Assembly (NCBI GenBank): GCA_944472155.2
Contig: OX235271.1
Span: forward strand, 86,999,256-87,063,255
Length of the DNA: 64,000 nucleotides
Source of the DNA: Trichobilharzia szidati
Lineage: Eukaryota; Platyhelminthes; Trematoda; Strigeidida; Schistosomatidae
Direction of reading: 5' to 3'
Positions 10,351 to 22,120 of this stretch are shown here, one piece after another. How positions within the stretch are numbered: position 1 is the first letter of the stretch; each line of letters begins with the position of its first letter. The translations under genes were made by a program, and so were the position numbers. The notes beneath the pieces are model-generated. The model did no database searches. It saw nothing but the letters and a program-made list of their open reading frames with translations, and was not told the DNA's origin.

Positions 10351-11109
10351 TCTATTATGTGCATTTCAAAAGTTCAGCCACCTTGTTTTAAGATATACTA
10401 CTGGGGAATAAATCTCAAAGCAGTTTAACTGAGATTCTTCATTTCTACTCTGAGGACCATGAAATATCCCCAGTTGAATATTGTCATATGGATTAAAATC
10501 ACTAGAAATGCATCCAGAAATTCAGTCACATGGTTTCCTACAAAGAGGTGAACAATGCCAAAGAAGCACACAGTGTAATTATTGCCCATTATAGCTGTTT
10601 TTAACATAATTTGCGTAATGACAAGTTACGCAATACTGAAATATACTTTTGTAAAAGTGTGAATAGTCTTTACAACTTTATATATTCTCTTAAGAAACAG
10701 ACTTTCACATCAGATACATAGAAATCAGAAAAAAAATAGCCATAGAGAAAGTAATCGGCTTGTTATGAAATGTATAGCACTTTTTAGAGAGAAGCTGCAA
10801 AAGCACCTGTTCGATTGTTGTTCACTTTGTGATTATTAATATTATTATTTTCGTTGTTGTTGTTGTTGTCAGTGTGAAAATGAACAGGTGATAGAACACA
10901 TGAATTCCTTGACTTTCCCTTGTTCCCCTGCATACATACTTCCATTAAAACACTGATACTGAATGTTTTAATTTTGTTTATCTATCTAACTTACAAGTTA
11001 ACGTCATAACAGTATGTTAAGCATATAAAGAGGGTAAGATGAGTAACAATTACGAACATCTTATTGAAAGTGGTCACGTTTGTCTCCACAACTTTTCCTT
11101 TTAAAGTTA
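10351..11109. other. No gene recognised; short (GTT)n
   Basis: A (GTT)n tract lies near 10853-10870. A 60-codon open frame at 10425-10607 (minus) has no recognisable features. Confidence 0.45.
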
Positions 11110-11862
11110 TTTATAAGACTTACAGGAGAAAACTAACAAGGTTGGTAAAAGAAACAGTCACCGAAGACATGATTTCAAGTCAACATAAAAAAGACGGAGG
11201 TGATAAAGATGATCAACCGATAACAAGCAGTAGTCATTTTCAATGGGAGAAATTTGAAAGGAGCCAGTTCCTTCTCTCGTCTAGGCGACACTGTTTCAGC
11301 TGCAGACATCAAGGATGACTGTGTCTAAACTAGGATCGAGAAAGCGAGACAGACTTACATGGAATCATTGTGGAAAACCCCTGTACTCACTATAAAGAGG
11401 AAAATCTTGATTTTCAACACTTATATTAAGTCAGTTCTTCTATATGAGTCAGAAACTTGGCACAAGCATTTCCAAAGGCTCACTTTAGACTTTTATTACC
11501 TACTGACTTCTCCGCATACTGATGGTCATACGGCTGGCCAGAAAGAATTAGAAATAAGAAACTCTGTGGAAGAAGCAGTTCAAAACCTATTGCTCAGCAA
11601 TTATACAGAAAAAAGTGGATATGGATCAGACACACACTGAAAAGAACATTGAGTGACTTCACACGCCAAGCCATCGAGTGGAAGCTGAATGGAAAACGAG
11701 ATAGAAGTTGCGTATTGGCCAGATGGTGACATAGAGGATATGAGAGCCTATGCGCAATCGTGAAGTCAGCTAAGGGGGACTGCAGAGAAAAAATAGTGAT
11801 ATGGAGATGTGCTGTTGAATCCCTATGTTCCACTAGGAACTAAACGGGAATAATAACTGATA
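11110..11862 (+). pseudogene. RTE-like LINE, 3' fragment of the reverse transcriptase gene
   Basis: Frameshifted remnant of the C-terminal half of an RTE-type ORF. Recognisable pieces are the segment with ILIFNTYIKSVLLYESETW (about 11407-11460), the block after it ending in the 'HTLKR..SDFTRQAIEW' region (11630-11690), and the 3' end 'ccctatgttccactagg' followed by a short AAT-rich tail (11820-11862). All copies of this family here are 5'-truncated and disrupted. Confidence 0.7.
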
Positions 11863-12172
11863 TTCTAGATAAAGCAATAAGGAGACGTAATTTGTCTGAA
11901 TCGTGTACTGTTGTGTTTGAGCAGCACATTTCGAACAATCTGATCACACACGGACTTGTCATATAAATGAAATTAATAAAGAGTTGAGAGGTGAGAAAAT
12001 AGATTTAGGTCAAGTTAAAAGGACATATTTAAGGTCAAAATAACAATGAAGATCACTAAACCAAATAACAGAGGTAATAGTACATCTGCTGTAGTATCAA
12101 AGCAATGTTTACCAAAGAAGGTTTAGTGTGATGACGACTTGTTTTTGAACGCATAAAGGTGGTTTAAATTTT

Positions 12173-12373
12173 CTAATTGCCAGCTAGGGCTTCCACAAAC
12201 TTTAGGATACTCTCCAAACACGTTTTATAGATAGTTTTAAAAGATATGTTAACGTCAATTTTATGTCCTGTCTCTATAATATATTTCACAATAGAAAACC
12301 TAGGTCTCCTGTTCTCACCGTTAATAGTTTCTGAAGATTCCATTTGTTTCTGGAGCCATGCGTTCAAAAGCAA
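12173..12373 (-). pseudogene. Penelope-like ORF, C-terminal tail
   Basis: A 66-codon open frame beginning LLNAWLQKQMESSET and containing IVKYIIETGHKIDVNISFK, which is the region after the GIY-YIG domain in Penelope-like proteins. The reverse transcriptase and endonuclease portions are absent. Confidence 0.65.
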
Positions 12374-12435
12374 TTCGTCATCACATTAAACCTTCTTTGG
12401 TAAATTTTATTTTGATACCATAGCAGATGTACTAT

Positions 12436-12900
12436 TGTGGTGAGAGCTGTCTACTAGCCAAATTGGTAGACAGTAATTTACGTCAATATTTGCGTTCCCA
12501 AGATTTGTTGTGAGAAAATGTGAACAAAGATTGATTCAAAACCGACCACAGCAGACTTTGCGTAGGCGGATGCAGTTAACATATAGAGGATTTGACATTC
12601 AAGAAACAGTCACAAATATAATAGAGAAGATTTGTAGCGCATACTTCGATGTATGCGCTGAAGATGTTGCTCAGTAGAGCAATGAAAGCTTCGCAACCAA
12701 ACCAGCCAGCTCAGAGAACACAACCACACCAAAACAGTCACAAATAGATGAAAGATTAACTTTACGTGAGAAACAACCAATCGGAAGACTGTGTTTATTT
12801 GCTTAAATATCCATAGTAATGTACATGAAAACATATATAAATATGCGTTGATTTCCTTAATAAACGATCTGTTGCCTGACCCTTGCCTTCTGTTGTTACA
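12436..12900 (+). mobile_element. Solo LTR, 465 bp, inside the Penelope terminal repeat
   Basis: Starts TGTGGTGAGAGC and ends CTGTTGTTACA. It is flanked by the 4-bp duplication CTAT (12432-12435 and 12901-12904). Removing it rejoins the inverted Penelope terminal copy, which independently fixes both ends. It contains AATAAA near 12859 and a perfect 9-bp hairpin (12636-12659). No internal region remains, so it arose by recombination between two LTRs. The ends match 4588-4834. Confidence 0.85.
12636..12659 (+). promoter_or_regulatory. Perfect 9-bp stem-loop within the solo LTR
   Basis: AGCGCATAC (12636-12644) and GTATGCGCT (12651-12659) pair completely around a 6-base loop TTCGAT. It stands out in AT-rich sequence. 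If it lies in the transcribed part of the LTR it would form an RNA hairpin; its role is unknown. Confidence 0.6.
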
Positions 12901-13105
12901 CTATTACCTCTGCTATTTGGTTTAGTGATCTTCATTGTTATTTTGACCTTCAATATGTCCTTTTAACTTGGCCCAAGTCTATTTTCTCACCTCTTTATTA
13001 ATTTCATATGACAAGTCCGTGTGTGATCGACCAGATTGTTCGAAATGTGTTGCGCAAATACATTTCACGATTCAGACAAATTACGTCTTCTTATTGCTTC
13101 ATCTA

Positions 13106-14719
13106 AATTCATGAAGGGAACTAATTGTTTTAAATAATATTGTAATAAGATGAAAGCTAGTCTACTAAAACCATTACATAACCGGCTTTTTTCTATTGCT
13201 TAAGCTTTAGTCATTGATACAGAGAAGCAAGGGTTTCATGTACAGAAGAGACTAGTTCAAACATTCATTTTTAATAGATTGAAACCAGCGAAGAAATAAT
13301 ATTCTTTCCCATAACTTCTTCACTTGGTTCTATAGTTATGTTGTCCATAGTAGTCAAACGATTACTGGTAATATAAAATTATTATCATTACCAAATTACC
13401 GTTCACAACATATGTGTTATAAAATGCATAAATATTACGCTAAAACGAGCATCAGATAAATTAGGAAAAATAGACGTAAAGCTTCCACAAAAGGACAAGC
13501 TGCTAATGGTGTCTGGGTCTAATTCTTTAGCACGCAGAGGCCTAGTTGTCTTACTAGAATCCCGATGGCCCCTACTGTTTGCAGTATTCTGTACATGAAG
13601 GCCTTTGGTAATTTATTTGATACCTGATAGATAACAGAAAAAGATTTTTCATGTGCTGACCTGTTTAAACAAGACGGTCTAATAATGAACTTTTGATGGG
13701 TTTTTTTTATTTAGCCACACTGGCAGGTGTTTCCATGTTTGGCCTGTGCTACTGATAAGATATATCAGTAGTACGTAGAGGGATGTTCAATAGTATAAAA
13801 TATCGAATAGCGGGGATATAGATGTGACGTTAAAGAAAGCAAATGATTCAGCTTTGCAGAGAAACATGACAGTCGTGAACAGGAAGACACAATACGAAGG
13901 ACAGAAGGAGCACATCACGGAAAACGTGTGCAAATAATGATTTGCAGATAAGGTGAGCATAATTTAGCCATATAAAGATACCAAATCCCCAAAAAGTATT
14001 CCTTAACCAAGTCTCTTGTTTTCTATTGTTAAAAATGCACAAAAAACTAAGTTCCTATAGCAACAACCAGTATTGCTGACTACACAAAAGCAGTTGTCTT
14101 GACAAACACAAGAAGAGATGCCTAATCTAGGCACTTAACCCTTTAGTTTCGGCATCATAACTGGTTATGTGAAAGACGTAATCTATCGTTTACCGGCACT
14201 GAAAGTACTTCGAATCGATTTTCTCGACTTGTCCCCTTTGAATGCAGTTGGATATATAGAGATTTGCCGGTTACAGATACAGAATAGTTCTTTTTGAATT
14301 TCTTTGTCATTTATCTCGTGATGAACTTTTGAGGGTAGCTATCATCAGTTAACCTGTTATATATTACCTAAAGTTCATCTTCAATTATATCTTCTAAACA
14401 AATGGGTCAGACCCTATAGCTGAGGGATTTCAAGAGAATTTCTTTTATACTGAATAGGAAAGAAATTATAAAAATGTATTTATCGTCGTCTGCATTTAAG
14501 CTTCCTATAGAAGTTTCTTTTTGTACTAACATCTCGTCTTCTTGTGAGAAAGATGCATAAGAAGGTTATTTTACTTTGAAATTCTTTTTCACAAGTGAAT
14601 TTGAGTAGAGTTTGCCATAAAATACAGATGCTTCTGAACTGTAGTCTACTGATAATATTGTTTCGATGTTATTTAAAATATTAATGTTGTTAATAAGAAT
14701 ATCTAGAGTTTGACCACGG
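13106..14719. other. No gene or repeat recognised
   Basis: AT-rich. The first 40 bp ('gaactaattgttttaa' near 13119) resembles sequence following another Penelope copy (near 45842), so the element may extend slightly further. A 64-codon open frame at 13848-14042 (minus) shows no known features. Confidence 0.4.
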
Positions 14720-14965
14720 ATTGATATAGGTTAGAGAACCATTGGAAAGCCACCTGAGAGTACTGGACAGCTGTTTCGTCAGCCTAGTTTTAGAATCGTC
14801 AGCACTAGGCACCCACCACAACGGTTCGAACCCAGGACCTTCCGGTTACAAGGTAAGCTCGTATACCATTCAGCCAGTAGGACCAAATTCAATGGCCATT
14901 TCGTGAATTCTAACTTCTACCAATTCGTGACATAGCGTGACTACCAACCAATGTCTTTAATTATT
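14720..14965 (-). mobile_element. Sm-alpha-like repeat
   Basis: Minus-strand copy with the 3' flank, a degraded hammerhead (14757-14810; stem I lost, core altered), the tRNA-like head with a good box B (GGTTCGAACCC, 14821-14831) and part of the body. Confidence 0.7.
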
Positions 14966-15919
14966 ATGGATATATAATTGCGGAACCTCACCAAGAAAGA
15001 GTTATTGAAAGGAATGTTCTTTGTTCACTAATCCCAGTCTTTTCAAATTGTTAGTCGCCATCTTTAGTCATTCATTATTTCGTAGTCTTAATCCTTTTAC
15101 GTTAAACTGTTAGCATTACAGATGAAAATAAAATATTTCTACTTATTACGTAATACTACCTCTCTATTGCCCAATTTTAAAATAATTATTTTATTTCCTT
15201 GTTAACACGTGTTTAAGACGTCTACATTGTCCTTTGATTAATACTCACTAATCTTCTCAGCATGCTATTTATTTCATAAGTTACTATATATTTTAAATAT
15301 AAATCTATCAGACAAATTTATGGGAAAAATTGTGTATAAATTGTAATTGTACAGCTGTAGTGAATGAAATAGGTGAAAAGAAGTTTCTACAAGTCCTAAT
15401 GGAGAATTTCTATTGAATAGAAGAAAGATTTTTACACCCTAATGCCGTCAGGCTGTAGGTGGATGGTAGTCATGTGATGAAATTCGCAATGCTCTCTCTC
15501 TCTCTCTGCCTTAAGTCTGTGTACTCATGCACCGATTTCGGAAACTTAAAAGGATAAATGTTAAGACATGTACTTCAGAGAAATGATTGTGTTTTTCTTT
15601 TGTTTTTACTTTAAAACCTTTAGTTTTTGAGAATAATTTTTTTAACATCTCAAGTGACTTTTAATACTATTTTTGCATTAGAGTTAAGAAAAGCAGAATC
15701 CTGTTATGATGCCGGCAAGTCGACGTATTTCTCCTCTTCATACCTCATTCTGTGATCGGTTTAAAGTGTGTGTTCTAAAGTAATAGGATCAACAAGTTGA
15801 AGTCTTTTTCCCTCATTTTGACTGTTTATACCCTATTAATTGGAAGGTATTTAGTTGTTCACGGAAAGGTGAATGAATCATTTTATTATTATGTCTATAT
15901 GAACAACAATCCAACCTGG
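14966..15919. other. No gene recognised; short (CT)n
   Basis: (CT)n at about 15491-15508; otherwise unremarkable AT-rich sequence. Confidence 0.45.
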
Positions 15920-16335
15920 AACTAATCAACACTTGAAAACTAATCTGATGCTCACTAGCGACTGACTCCGAACAAGAAGTTACCTGGAGTCGTAGTGAGA
16001 ATTCGTGGCCAGATAAGGGAACAGTTGCTCGCCGATGAGGCGCCGGCAGTTGCGCTATATATACATACATAAATACCTTGAATGAGAAAATGTGGTAATT
16101 CATAAACCTTTGATTTGGGCCCCGGTAGCTGAATGGTCAATGAGGTCGTACTGTGATTGGAAGATCATGGGTTCGAACCCCGGTGGGTGCGTACTGTTGA
16201 AGAGCTCCATGTTATGACCATACAGCTGTCCATCACTCCCTGGCCTTTCAGAGGTTCTGTGACTGATGTCAGCTTGTGATCATATCTGTAATCAGTCAAA
16301 TCCCTGCAGACCAACATTGGAAGATTCCTTCCTGT
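15920..16335 (+). mobile_element. Sm-alpha-like repeat, near full length
   Basis: Plus-strand copy from the 5' body ('ctgatgctcactagcgactg', about 15947) through the box A-like 'gtagctgaatgg' (16124-16135), a box B GGTTCGAACCC (about 16170), a hammerhead whose stem II is lost (16188-16230), and the 3' flank ending 'aatccctgcagaccaaca'. A tract carrying 'ttgcgctatatatacatac' interrupts the middle. Confidence 0.65.
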
Positions 16336-16344
16336 GCTTTCATT

Positions 16345-17110
16345 ATATGTTTCGAGGGTAACATAGGGCATCAGCAGAACGTCTCAGTTTCACTCTGCAG
16401 TCCTCTATGGCTAGCTCCATGATTTCTCATAAGCTATCATCGTCTTCTTACATCAGTTCCTTCAGATTACTCTCGAATCCACACCAAACTCATCGTCTCC
16501 AATTTGGGTTCCACTCTAGGCACAGGCCTGGTGCTTAACGTCAGTCAACAGTCTCCACAGCCTATGTCAAATCTACCTATCTCCATATCCTTCTACTTAT
16601 TTGTTATGCGATAGGTTGTTGGTTGATTCGTTGTCTGCTAAATTTCCTTGTTTTGGTGATTTTAGATATGTGGAGGCAATCGGCCACAGGAAGCCTTGCA
16701 CCTCGGTTTCGTGCTAGTTGGCAGTCACAAGTCAGCAAGGCGTATCTGTTACCTTGAACGAACTCATGACTCTTCTGAGATTCGAACCCATGTCACCCAG
16801 TGCCACAGTCAGAGACGTTACCACTGAGCTATTCGAGCTCGCGATGGACCTCCTATAGGACTGTAGTGGGTATTTTGATTGGACATTAGTAGTTAGTTTT
16901 ATACATCTAGTCCTTTCTTTGGTGCAGACTGAATTCTATCAGTGAGGTTTGCAATGTGGCCACCATTCTAGGTAGCTTGCAATCACGGTGCACATTGATT
17001 TGGTGTCCAGTCAAATTTCTTTGTTGTTTATCTTTTCTTTCCAACTGGCGATCTAATTTTCAGTATCTAGGTAAAGAAGAGAGCTGTTGCCTAAATGGGC
17101 CCAGTAGATC
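16345..17110 (-). pseudogene. RTE-like LINE 3' fragment interrupted by a family D/E repeat
   Basis: The minus-strand 3' end of an RTE copy (16345-16647) resumes at about 17015-17110 ('actggcgatctaattttcagta'). Between lies a family D SINE (16648-16865, minus) and the associated block E (16870-17010). The same combination interrupts another RTE copy at 29985-30250. All reading frames are broken. Confidence 0.6.
16648..16865 (-). mobile_element. tRNA-derived SINE, family D
   Basis: Minus-strand head with box A-like 'gtagctcagtggtaacgt' variant and box B GGTTCGAATCTC (16780-16792 region), followed by the family body with 'ttggcagtcacaagtcagcaagg' on the plus strand. The head is the best preserved of the family D copies. 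Confidence 0.65.
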
Positions 17111-17184
17111 AATCCGAGTCAATTCATTCTCACTTTTCCAACTGGACACTATTATGAGAACGAAAAATGATCTATATACTTTTC

Positions 17185-17395
17185 CTGGGGCACAGTGGTT
17201 ATGACTGTCGCTGACCATGCACATGGTCCGGGGTTCGATCGCCCACCGACGCACACCTGATATGTATGGTCGGCCTGCAGAATTTGGGCTACCAATATCA
17301 CATGCTGAAACTTCCATACCTGTGCCAAAAAATACGGTGTGGAATCAAGCCGTAATCAAAAATAAAATAAAAATAAATAATAAATGGTAAGATCC
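17185..17395 (+). mobile_element. tRNA-derived SINE with A-rich tail (family C)
   Basis: The head is nearly the same tRNA-like sequence as family B ('gaccatgcacatggtc', 17212-17227, and 'ggggttcgatcgcc'). It is followed by a different body ('ggtcggcctgcagaatttgggct') and an A/T-rich tail of AAATAA units (17360-17393). A sister copy is at 39275-39475. Confidence 0.7.
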
Positions 17396-17496
17396 ACTTC
17401 CGACCTTGTTTATCTGTTCAGATAAACACATTGACCTACACTTTTGGCGTACATTAATCTATTCTGTGATCTTTTTTTCCTTTTCTCATTCCTAGT

Positions 17497-17700
17497 TTCA
17501 AGGTTTGAGCCTTGAAATCTCAGTAGTGGCGTCGTTGTTATTTCTATGGGGTGAAGCTTTTGGCCTCACGCTCACTCTTCTTTCTTTACTGGACTTCCTA
17601 CTGGCTGCGCAACGTTTAGCAGTGCATTGGCTGGGAATCGAACTCAAACTATATGCTGCATAGTTGGCAAGCATTCTACCAGCGGACGACTGATGCACAT
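17497..17700 (-). mobile_element. tRNA-derived SINE, family B, degraded
   Basis: The body and degraded head are recognisable on the minus strand ('gggaatcgaactcaaac' near 17631, the box B region). The RTE-type 3' tail is mostly lost. Confidence 0.55.
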
Positions 17701-19014
17701 TCTGTGTTACATTATTCAAAGAGATGTTAATATCGTTTATATTACCTCTATTGTTCAATAATGTCAACAGTAGAAAAAGCTCACATACTGAAACTGGATA
17801 TTTAGAAGACAACAAGCACTGAAAAATGAAGAAAAGTTCGTCAAATTCAAACAATAGAAAGGGAGAGGGGGAGAGAGAGAGCGGGAGGTGGGGACGACAA
17901 AAACCGCACGAAGACACAAACCCTCCCCCCTACACACACACAAACTGGTAAAAATCATTTGAAGTGAATCATGGGAACGATTTGATGATCGAGTGAATAA
18001 GGTTGGTCAACAAATTGAATAGATTAACAAATGAATAAAGAAAAAAAATTAGGAAAACCTTTCAAAAACTAAATAAAAGAAAATGAAACATTGGAAATAA
18101 ACGCGTTCACGCACATGCACTTATACACACACGCAGACACACACTCGTAAGTATATGTTTGTATGTGCGCTGGTTACTTCATAAGGAAGAGGACAAAATT
18201 ATCTCCCAGTAAGTATACCTACCATAACCTCTCTTTTCCAAAAAGAAAGTTATTTCCTTCCATGTTTTATAACCTATTCCAAAGGAAATTGGAAATTGTT
18301 GCGTGATATCAAATATTTTTAAAATTTCTTCTGAAAATTAATACCAAAAGAATGGACGGAATGCGCACGAGATTTAGCCAGTGAATGAGACAATTAACCG
18401 CATACGAAAGAATGTAAAAAGCCCTTATGTCAGAGAAAGATATATATATATACTATTTGATAAGTGGTATAAGAGGGCGGAATTTAGCCAGGAAAGTTGA
18501 GCAGTAGTGAAGGAAAAATGAAATTATACACACAGAAATCAGTTTTTAGTTTTTGAAAAAGGTTTTTACTCTATTAATTAGATTGGTCATAATTGTATCC
18601 TCTTTGAATGTTATAGAGGAGGAGAGGGGAGAAGTGTGACCTCTTCTCTTCACTTCCTTACTGTCTGACTTTTCAAGTGAAGTTAGGATAGGAGCTAGAA
18701 AAGGCAAAGAAACGGGACTACAGATCTGCTACATCTCATCATCTTTTGTCCGTATTTTTATTTAGAAGATAAGCCTCGAGATGAGACTTTCATTTACTCT
18801 ATTCTTTGAAGATTTTATTTCAGAGTTCTACATTCTAATAAAATTCACAAGAAATGAAAGCGTTTTTGACAGAGAAGATGATACTATGATACAAAACTTC
18901 ATTATGTTTCATGCAAACTTTTCATTTTATGCTGGTCATAGATGTCACTCTTTTCGTCTTAATAAATTCTGTTTTACATATTTTAGTTACACTTGTGCAG
19001 TAACTGTGATACAT
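17701..19014. other. No gene; purine-rich and CA tracts
   Basis: A strongly purine-biased tract of G and A runs at about 17858-17895, CA repeats at 17931-17942 and 18125-18146, and (TA)n at 18441-18451. No coding sequence recognised; the open frames over the GA tract are compositional. Confidence 0.6.
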
Positions 19015-19250
19015 TCCTTTGAGTTATGAGTGGAACAAAGGGCTTCAAGCTTTGGAGCTTTAGAGTTTCAGCAGTAGTGGTGTTGTCTTTTTCAGTATTG
19101 GGGTTGCTAGCTTCACACCCAATGTCTTCTCTTTACCGAGAATACTATGGGTTTTGATGAGGTGTAAAAGTAAGTCGGCTGGGAATCGAATTCCGATCAC
19201 ATACATGATCGGCGAGTATACAATCCCTGAACCACTGACACACACGTACT
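19015..19250 (-). mobile_element. tRNA-derived SINE, family B
   Basis: Complete minus-strand copy: head near 19250-19180, body, then the RTE-type tail ('gagtggaacaaagggctt' on the plus strand at 19030). Confidence 0.7.
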
Positions 19251-19612
19251 AATGAACACAGTCTGGCGTTTGGTAAAAAGAAACAAATGAAGTGGCTTTT
19301 CGGCTGAAATTCTGCACTCTTACAGTGACAAATTGATAACACTTCGTTTGGTATAAAACATAGATTTTGACTGGTCACTGTATCATGTATTCAATTCTCT
19401 GTTTTTGTTGACAGAAGTGTATAAGTCAATTCACAATATGTTTATCAGTCTAGAATTTCCACTGCTTAAGGGTTATACTTTTCAAGTTATTTGCACACTC
19501 TAAGGTGAAAATGTTTGGGAATTAAGTAAGTTAGGTTCAAGAAAAGTGTTTAGGACATGGTAGTGTCATAAATTTACCAATATCCTGTCAAGTTGTTACT
19601 TATTATTGATTT

Positions 19613-20560
19613 ATTATTCTTTTGGGTTCCGAGTGGAACATATAGCTTATCAAACATTTCTTCACTTCTTTCTATTGTCTACCGTTTTCTTCAGCTGGTT
19701 AGCTAGACAATTGCCCATAATCTCTCATCTCCTCCTCGCCACACGATCTCCCACATGTCACCCTCGCACTGGCGACCCATTCGTCACTTCCCTTTCGAAT
19801 TCCTTTCGAGCAATGACCTGCATTGCGCGATCGATCTCCACTTTCTCCTTCATATTTGTTGAGCAGTAGGCTTTCGCCTGTTGGTTTTTTGCTGGCCAGA
19901 GTTTTTGGTTGCTAATTCTTTCTAGCCAGCCATTTGATTTTCAGTATGAAGCCAGCGAAGTTGGCAGCTGTTGATAAAAGTCTGTAACTTGTTTGAAATG
20001 TTTGTCGTGACACACAGTGCAAGTTTCTGACCTGTATAGAAGAACTGACTGAATTCTCATTTGTGCTGAAAATCCGAATCCTATTCTTTATGCTGGCTGA
20101 GTGAGTGCAGAAGATTTCCGAACTGGTTCCAGGTTGATGAAGGCGTATCTTGCCTTTCCGATTCTGCCTGGCTTTGACATCTTCATCCGTTCCGACTGCC
20201 TGTAGTTGAATTGATGCTTCCTAGATAAGTGAAAGAAGTTACCTCTTTCAATTCTCTCCTGTCGATGGTGATTGGTGCTGGTTGTTTTCTCTGTTGGTTG
20301 GTTATGTTCACCACCTTTGCCTTCTCTATGTCCACTTGTAGTCCTGTCTTCGCCGCCTGCCTCTTCAGCCAGTTTTTTGGTTTTCGCCTGCAAATCTTTG
20401 AGTGTGTGACATGAAACATAAATCATCTGAGAAATCCACATCTTCTAGAGTCTTCCTATCGGTCTAACGTATGCCTGTCTTCTCACTCCCCATGTATGAC
20501 GTTCCGCATAATTCAGTCCACCACAATTAAGAATATCATCGGTGATAATAGGCCTGTGAA
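19613..20560 (-). pseudogene. RTE-like LINE, 5'-truncated copy
   Basis: Minus-strand remnant covering the end of the reverse transcriptase domain to the 3' end. Visible are the stretch after the catalytic box with 'MFHVTHSKICRRKPKNWLKR' (20419-20360) and TSFTYLGSI (20235-20210), then the connection region, and the 3' end at about 19613-19640. Frames are broken several times. It lacks the endonuclease domain. Confidence 0.75.
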
Positions 20561-20969
20561 GTTGAATCATTCAGCATTTCATTATTCCTGTTTTTTTTAT
20601 GAAAAATCTACCAAAATTAATATCATACCTCTGAAGACTCAAGTTTAACATCACTAATGTAAAACTTTAAAATTTCTCAAAAACATTTCATAAAACCCAT
20701 TTCAATTTTAACTTATCTAAATCGACAAAATTATAAAACCTTAATTAGGACGAAAAACGGTTCTATTTTTAAATAAAAATTAGTAATTTTAATCTAATTA
20801 TACAAATTTAATTTAATGAAACAATTTCATGTGATATGAGTTATGTAAATTTCATGGGTTTATTTGATGGTATGATCATTAGCAGAAGATACAATGATTA
20901 ATTTCACTTTGGGGTATGTCAAAAATTTCAGGCAACTGACATCCTCTTTGACATTGCAGAGATTACTCA

Positions 20970-21190
20970 GAAAGTCAGTAAATTAGCATAAGGGAATGTA
21001 ATACTGATTGATAGTGAGTAGTTTAAAACTGCTCACGTCAACCCATAGAGCTTGATAGGCAGCTTGAATTGATCCCTGTTGACTACTACTTACCGGATCA
21101 AGCTAGTCACGTTTTGTGGTGTAAAAATTTGAGGGTCCCCAAAAGGAACTATGGTGAATTTTCACCTCAATCTGTGTAATTTCTAAATTA
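20970..21190. repeat. Dispersed non-coding repeat (family F), copy 2
   Basis: Shares with the copies at 285-720 and 49780-50345 the 'ggtgaattttcacctc' block (about 21152-21167) and a paired 'gtgtaatttctaaattacac' palindrome (about 21174-21193). Confidence 0.4.
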
Positions 21191-21194
21191 CACA

Positions 21195-21895
21195 TTTGAT
21201 TCTCCAATATTTAGGCACTGAAGACACCAGAACAAAACTAACAAGTATCGATCGCAATCAACAGGGTAATTGGAAAGATAGTCACCTCTTACGCCTACCT
21301 GTATGGACAGCATCCTTTGAACCACAGACGGTACACATAACAATGTCAAAACCAACATCCAGGAAGCCAGATAAGCGTTCATTGCTTAGCGTGGAAATCA
21401 GCTGCACTCAGGACAAAGAAGAAGGTCCAGAGCTTCAGCAATAATGACAAATCAGTGATTTTATATGGTTCAGAGACATGGCTCGCGCGTCACGAAAAGC
21501 ATTTCCATCAGGCTACTTTAGACTTTCACTGACAGTTGCCTTCGCACCATTCTGAATATCACATGGCCGGTCAGCTGGAAAGAATGAACGCTAGAGGATC
21601 CTGGTAAAAAATCAACCTAGAACCTTTCACACAAAAAAATACACAAAAGAAATTGGAGATAGATCTTACACAAACCCTGTGTAGGCAGTTGGATGACATC
21701 ACGCCACAGGTTCTCGAGTAGAACCCGAATAGGAAACTATGAGTGAAGCAGAGAAGAAATCGTGCGAAGGAGGATGAAAACTTTTGTGGAATTGTGGAAC
21801 AAGCTAAAAAGAGACTTCAGAGAACAGAACAAAATGGCGATGTGCTGTTGAAACCTTACTTTCCACATGGAATCCAAGGGGATAATAATAATAAT
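21195..21895 (+). pseudogene. RTE-like LINE 3' fragment, old
   Basis: Highly diverged plus-strand copy. Recognisable are the 'VILYGSETW' equivalent (about 21458-21480), the 'CLRTILNITWPVSW' region (21540-21580) and the 3' end followed by (AAT)n at 21880-21895. Confidence 0.65.
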
Positions 21896-22120
21896 TTTGT
21901 ACAAACACCAAAATTATTTCCAATAAAGTGCACATCCAGTTGATTGAAATACTTTCTAAGATATTTATTCCAGAAAAAAACAAAGCTATTTTATCAAAAT
22001 AGTCAAATCTAAAAAGGCTAAAATTGACTATTCAATGCTATGTACTTACTTTTTTCTGTTCATGTTTAATGGCTAACTTCAATCTGTCTAATTTGAATGA
22101 ATAAAATTTCCTTTGCTGTT

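Larger units (their letters stand above)
11873..13105 (-). mobile_element. Penelope-like element remnant with inverted terminal copies
   Basis: The block 11873-12160 (plus) is repeated in reverse complement as two pieces, 12353-12435 and 12901-13105. The second copy was a single block later split by the LTR insertion at 12436-12900. Between the two copies lies the C-terminus of a Penelope-like ORF on the minus strand (12173-12373), with the family's 'IVKYIIETGHKIDV' type motif. Penelope-like elements are known for terminal repeats in direct or inverted arrangement; this is the inverted form, with nearly all the reverse transcriptase missing. Confidence 0.7.

Noticed and set aside
12610..12834. 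A 74-codon hydrophobic frame resembling a membrane segment of the TRPC channel
   Set aside because: It lies inside the solo LTR and shows no TRP motif.
17498..17917. A 139-codon minus-strand gene
   Set aside because: Overlaps a family B SINE and a purine-rich tract; residue composition follows the repeats.
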